From: Primula veris | Lineage: Eukaryota > Streptophyta > Magnoliopsida > Ericales > Primulaceae | Direction of reading: 5' to 3' | DNA: 64,000 nt | Assembly (NCBI GenBank): GCA_963682055.1 | Contig: OY821750.1 | Span: 27,722,402-27,786,401 of the forward strand | Shown here: positions 59,879 through 64,000 of the stretch, one piece after another | Layout: each line of letters begins with the position of its first letter | Position numbering within the stretch: the first letter of the stretch is position 1 | The notes under the pieces: generated by a model | Databases searched by the model: none | The model's input: only the letters and a program-made list of their open reading frames with translations | Told to the model about the DNA's origin: nothing | Program-made: the position numbers and the translations under genes

Positions 59879-60835
59879 GTGAGGCAACTAAAGTGTCGGC
59901 TTAAAATGTTTGTAGTCATGGTTATTACCACAAGGACTGGTGGACGAGGAACAGCTACACGCGGGAGCGCACCACCATCAAGCGGTGTGCCTACCCGAGG
60001 TGGGGCAAATGAAAGAGGAAAAAGAGCTCCAAGGGAGAGGGGAGCAACTATAGGGAGAAGGGCTGCTAGAGGTCGTGGGGGGAGGGGTAACGCTAGGGCC
60101 CCACCACCTGAGCAACCCGAGGAGAGGAATAGGCTAAGAATGTGTATGAGGAGGTGAATGAGGAAGAAGAAGAGACTTATCAGCAACGGGAATAGTAGAT
60201 GGGGAACAACGAGTGAATATGGCTCAGTTTCACCTCAAGGGTGAAGCACGGAAGTGGTGGTTGGGGATCGTGAATACTTACGACTTAAGCAACATCGGCT
60301 GGAACGAGTTCATCGAATAGTTTAATCGGCAGTTTCTTCCAGATTCTTATAAGGATGAAATGAAGAGGCGTTTACCTCAGTCTCAAGGTATGCCCCAGAC
60401 ACGGTTCTAGGGGGTGCAGAAAAATGTAAAAGATTCATGAAGGGGCTGAACTCGACCATCTCATTGCAATTGGCATCGGCCCGTCATGTCAACTATAATG
60501 AGTTGGTAAAATCAGCTCAAGCTGTGGAGGGAGCTCTACTCCATACCAAGAGAATCTTGGAGAAGTCGAAAACCGAAAATGCTCTGAGGGAATAGAAGAA
60601 GCGAACTTGGGATATGGCGAATAATTCGCGATTTCAACAACAGGGAAGATGAGAGAGGGGTTTTAATCCACTACCGACAAACTCCGTAATGAGGAGAGCG
60701 TGTTTCAACTGTGGAGATGTGAACCATCAACAATTCGAATGCCCTAGAATCCAATGTAGGACATGCAACCGATTTGGACATACGACAAGGGTTTGTACTG
60801 GGGGACAAGGAAGAATCGACACCAACCGGCCTTTT
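59879..60835 (+). pseudogene. gypsy gag, degraded
   Basis: An Arg/Gly-rich N-terminal part (59909-60140) is followed by an acidic stretch and an apparent internal deletion. The gag core then reads MAQFHLKGEARKWW, GWNEFIE, a stop, FNRQFLPDSYKDEMKRR (about 60217-60370). Frame changes follow near 60400. Two adjacent zinc knuckles are clear: CFNCGDVNHQQFEC and CRTCNRFGHTTRVC (about 60695-60797). The polypeptide cannot be made as one piece. It differs from the gag at 9920-10956, which has a single knuckle. Confidence 0.8.
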
Positions 60836-63800
60836 AACTAACCTAGGTTTCCACCACCACCACCAAGAGGACCAGAATTCGTACCACCACACCAATTACC
60901 TGGGAACCAAGGGGGAGGGTTTCGAGGTAACCACCAAGGAGGGGGAAACCGTGGGAACTACAGAGGAGGCCATCAAGGCATGGGGAATCAAGGAAATCAT
61001 GGGGGAAATCGAGGACCACAAAAAAACCCACCAGCTCAAGCTCGTCTATTTGCCTTGCCACAGTTGCCCAACCAAGGAGACCCTGCAAATGTAGAAGGTA
61101 TGGTTCTTGTGTGCTCATCTTGGGTACATGTTCTTTTTGATATGGGAGCTTCGCGTTCTTTTATATCTAGATGTCTAGTAGAGTCTTTGTCATTAGAAAT
61201 TGGGGTTTTGGAGAACCCGATTGTTGTAGAGACTCCAGTTGAGGATCGAGTTGTGTTGGACCGAGTGTGTCGGTCTTGTGAGATAATGGTCGCGGACCAC
61301 GCGTTTATGTTTGATTTAGTTGTTATAGAGATGTCGGGATTCGACGTGATACATGGAATTGACTAGTTGGTTCATTTCAACTCTTTCATAGATTGTGTTC
61401 GACGAAAAGTTTTCCTTACAACTTCATCCGGAGATGAGGTGTTCTTTCGTGGGGAAAGGGACGCTACCCTTTCTTCTATTACTTATTATTCCAAGCGGGT
61501 TGTGGGCAACCTGTCTTGTCTTTTGGGTAGTCTCTCGATAGTGGATAACGACGAGGAAGTGGAAATGTGGCCAAGCGTAGTGGACGATTTTAGAGATGTG
61601 TTTCCGAAGAATCTACCGGGGTTACCACCGAAGAGAGGGTCAGATTTTTCTATCGATTTGGTACCGGGAACGGCACCCATAGCCATTTCCCCGTACCGAT
61701 TGGCACCGGATGAGTTAAAAGAGTTAAGTAAGCAGTTAGAGGAACTACTGGAGAAGGAGTTTATTAGGCGGATTACGTCACCGTGGGTGGCATCGGCCTT
61801 ATTCGTGCAAAAGAAGGATGGATCGATGAGGATGTGCATTGACTATCGAAAGCTAAATAGGGTGACTATTAAGAATAAGTACATGCTACCTCGAATTGAT
61901 GATTTATTTGACCAACTGAAGGGAGCAACGTTCTTTTCAAAAATTGACTTGCGATCAGGCTATCACCAATTGAGGGTGAAGGATGAGGACATTTCGAAAA
62001 CGGCCTTTAGGACCCGGTATGGCCACTATGAGTTTGTGGTCATGCCATTCGGGTTAACTAATACACCGGCGGCATTTATGGAGTTAATGAACCGGATCTT
62101 TAAGGAGTATCTCGACAAGTTCATGGTGGTCTTCGTCGACGATATCTTGATTTACTCGAGTTCAAGAGAAGAACACGAGTAGCATCTCCGTTTAGCGTTA
62201 CTCACGTTGAGAGAGCACCAACTTTACGGAAAATTTAGCAAATGTGAGTTTTGGCTAAATGAGGTGAAATTTTTTGGACATGTGATCTCAGAAGAAGGGG
62301 TAAAGGTGGACGCAATGAAAATCGAGGCGGTTTCAAAATGGGCACAACCAAAAAATGTGTTCAAGATTCGGAGTTTCTTGGGTTTAGCAGGATACTATCG
62401 ACGGTTCGTCAAGGATTTCTCAAATCTAGTAACTCCAATGACTCACCTTACCAAGAAAAGGGTGAAGTTCGTGTGGAGTGAGGCTTGCAAGGAAGCTTTC
62501 CTAGAGCTCAAGAAGTGGTTGGCTAGTTCCCCCATACTAGTTATTCCCGAGCAGGGGAAGGGTTACCAATTGTATTGCAATGCTTCGAAGAAAGGTTTGG
62601 GTTGCGTCTTGATACAAGACGGAAAGGTTATCGCATATGCTTCGCGACAACTAAAGGTTCATGAAAAGAACTATCTGACACATGACCTAGAGCTAGCGGC
62701 AATAGTTCATGCGTTGAAGATGTGGAGACATTATCTATTCAGGGAAAAGTTCGAAGTGTTCTCGGATCACAAGAGCTTAGGGTATATTTTTACCCAACAG
62801 GATCTAAATATGCGACAACGACGATGGATGGAATATTTGGAACAGTACGACTATGACTTGCACTATCACCTGGGAAAGGCCAATGTAGTGGCGGATGCTT
62901 TGATTCAAAAGTCTCATGCGACCTTAGCGCATGTGGCGATCGAGGAATGGAGGATGATGGGAAAAGTGAACGAGTTCAACTTGGAGTTGGGGCAAGTTAA
63001 TGTGGGGACCTTGTACACAATAGTGGTACAACTAGAACTTATGAGTAGCGTTTTGGAAGCGCAAGATGGGGACGAGAAAGTGGAGAACTATAAGAAACAG
63101 ATGAGTTCGAGCGAAGGATTAGATGGTTGGACGAAAGGAACCGATGGAGGACTACGATTTAAGGGAAGAACCTACGTGACGGAAAACATGAGGAACGAGG
63201 TATTAAGGGAGTTTCACCACTCCCGATTAGCCGTTCATCCCAGCGGGACGAAAATATATCACGATGCGAAGAGACAATTTTGGTGGCCCGGAATGAAACG
63301 AGATGTAGCTTCATATGTTAGCAGGTGCCTAACTTGCTTACAAGTGAAGGCGGAACACCAAAGGCCGGCGGGTATGCTCCAACCCTTACCGGTGATGGAA
63401 TGGAAGTGGGAAAGGATAGCAATGGATTTTGTGACCAACTTACCTAAATCGGTAAGTGGGAATGACGTTGTGTGGGTTGTGGTCGACCGTTTGACAAATC
63501 CGCAGACTTCATTGCAATTAAGATGATGAATTCGGTGGAAATCTTCAGACGAAAGTATGTGAAGGAAATTGTTAGACTTCATGGGGTACCAATTTCGATA
63601 GTATCGGATCGAGACGCGAGGTTTGTGTCGAGGTTCTGGGGTGCATTGAAAATGCCTTAGGGACCAAGTTGACAATGAGTACGGCGTTCCATCCCCAAAC
63701 GGATGGACAATCGGAACGGACTATCCATGTGCTAGAGTATATGTTGCGCGCATGTGTGAATGACTTCAAGGGAGGCTGGGAGAGCCATCTACCCTTAGTT

Positions 63801-64000
63801 GAGTTTGCGTATAATAATAGCTTTCAAGCTAGTATTGGCATGACACCTTTCGAGGCTTTATACGGGCGGCCGTGTAGGTCTCCGATGTGTTGCACTGAGG
63901 TGGGAGAAGCGGAAATGATAGGACCGCAATCGGTTTGAGAAATGACAGAAAAGATTACGTTAATTAGACAAAGGCTTGAGACAGCTCGGAGTAGACAAAA
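60836..64000 (+). pseudogene. gypsy pol: protease, RT, RNase H, integrase (partial)
   Basis: A Gly/Asn/Pro-rich linker precedes protease (VLFDMGASRSFISRCL, about 61130, with Met where Thr of the DTG triad is usual). A TAG at 61364-61366 replaces Trp. RT runs from about 61690, with [34 protein letters not shown] and [11 protein letters not shown]; a TAG at 62180-62182 replaces the usual Gln. RNase H follows ([16 protein letters not shown], with Asn at the first catalytic position; SDHKSLGYI). Integrase has the HHCC finger (63220-63345), MDFVTNLP, then a frameshift at about 63500, SDRDARFV, a stop at 63660, and HPQTDGQSERT. An in-frame stop lies at about 63936. It closely matches 54798-57186. 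Non-functional as read. Confidence 0.88.

Larger units (their letters stand above)
57187..64000 (+). mobile_element. younger Ty3/gypsy element, plus orientation, runs off the window
   Basis: LTR 57187-58739, PBS 58743-58754, leader, gag, then pol to the window end. It appears inserted into the older minus-strand element within the Gly/Asn-rich stretch before protease. The five bases before the LTR are GTTTC, so the same five should follow its 3' LTR outside the window. Confidence 0.88.

Noticed and set aside
59776..60186. 136-codon minus-strand frame with a hydrophobic start
   Set aside because: It is antisense to the Arg/Gly-rich gag N-terminal part; GC-rich composition keeps it open.
1..64000. 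CRISPR arrays, bacterial promoters or terminators, rRNA and tRNA genes
   Set aside because: Reading found none; tRNA-like matches are only the 12-base retroelement primer sites.

Overview
The window looks like nuclear DNA of a flowering plant, probably a eudicot; I cannot name the family. It is AT-rich, has no operons or ribosome binding sites, and is dominated by Ty3/gypsy and Ty1/copia LTR retrotransposons, a Tc1/mariner pogo-type transposon, hAT and Tourist-like small elements and a poly(A)-tailed retroposon. The only recognisable host gene is an F-box/kelch-repeat gene of the KISS-ME-DEADLY/SKIP20 type (an E3 ubiquitin ligase adaptor family), and every copy of it here is broken. I see no intact host gene, no rRNA, no tRNA and no CRISPR.

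Layout. 1-2978: AT-rich intergenic DNA with a minisatellite and a very T-rich stretch. 2979-7557: the F-box/kelch pseudogene, cut into three pieces by two LTR insertions, each with a 5-bp target duplication (CATGG and GAACG). 9920-26444: two 8.27-kb tandem units, each made of a pol-less gypsy remnant with an open gag frame, an LTR, and the 3' two thirds of the kelch pseudogene with its downstream DNA. With the original copy, the kelch 3' region is present three times. The middle copy is a chimera of the outer two, which marks the site of an unequal crossover.

25163-54442: a very large imperfect palindrome centred near 34385. The left arm holds one later insertion, a composite block with a hAT-type element that itself contains a pogo/Tigger transposon. 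The right arm holds four later insertions: a Tourist-like MITE, an 8.0-kb copia element, a 6.3-kb non-coding LTR element (LARD-like), and nested gypsy elements that run to the end of the window. Each inserted element has its empty site on the opposite arm.

54443-64000: an older minus-strand gypsy element, truncated and rearranged, entered by a younger plus-strand gypsy element with LTR, PBS, degraded gag and pol. The window ends inside its integrase region.

The genes do not form a pathway. The history read from the sequence is: a kelch gene was invaded by two LTR elements, part of one element plus the gene tail was tandemly duplicated, a large inverted duplication arose, and further transposons landed in the arms. 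Many lesions are C:G to T:A, as expected from deamination in silenced, methylated DNA. The most unusual structures are the palindrome with its transposon-marked empty sites, the crossover-derived tandem array, and a recurrent palindromic motif spread through LTRs and coding parts of the copia element.
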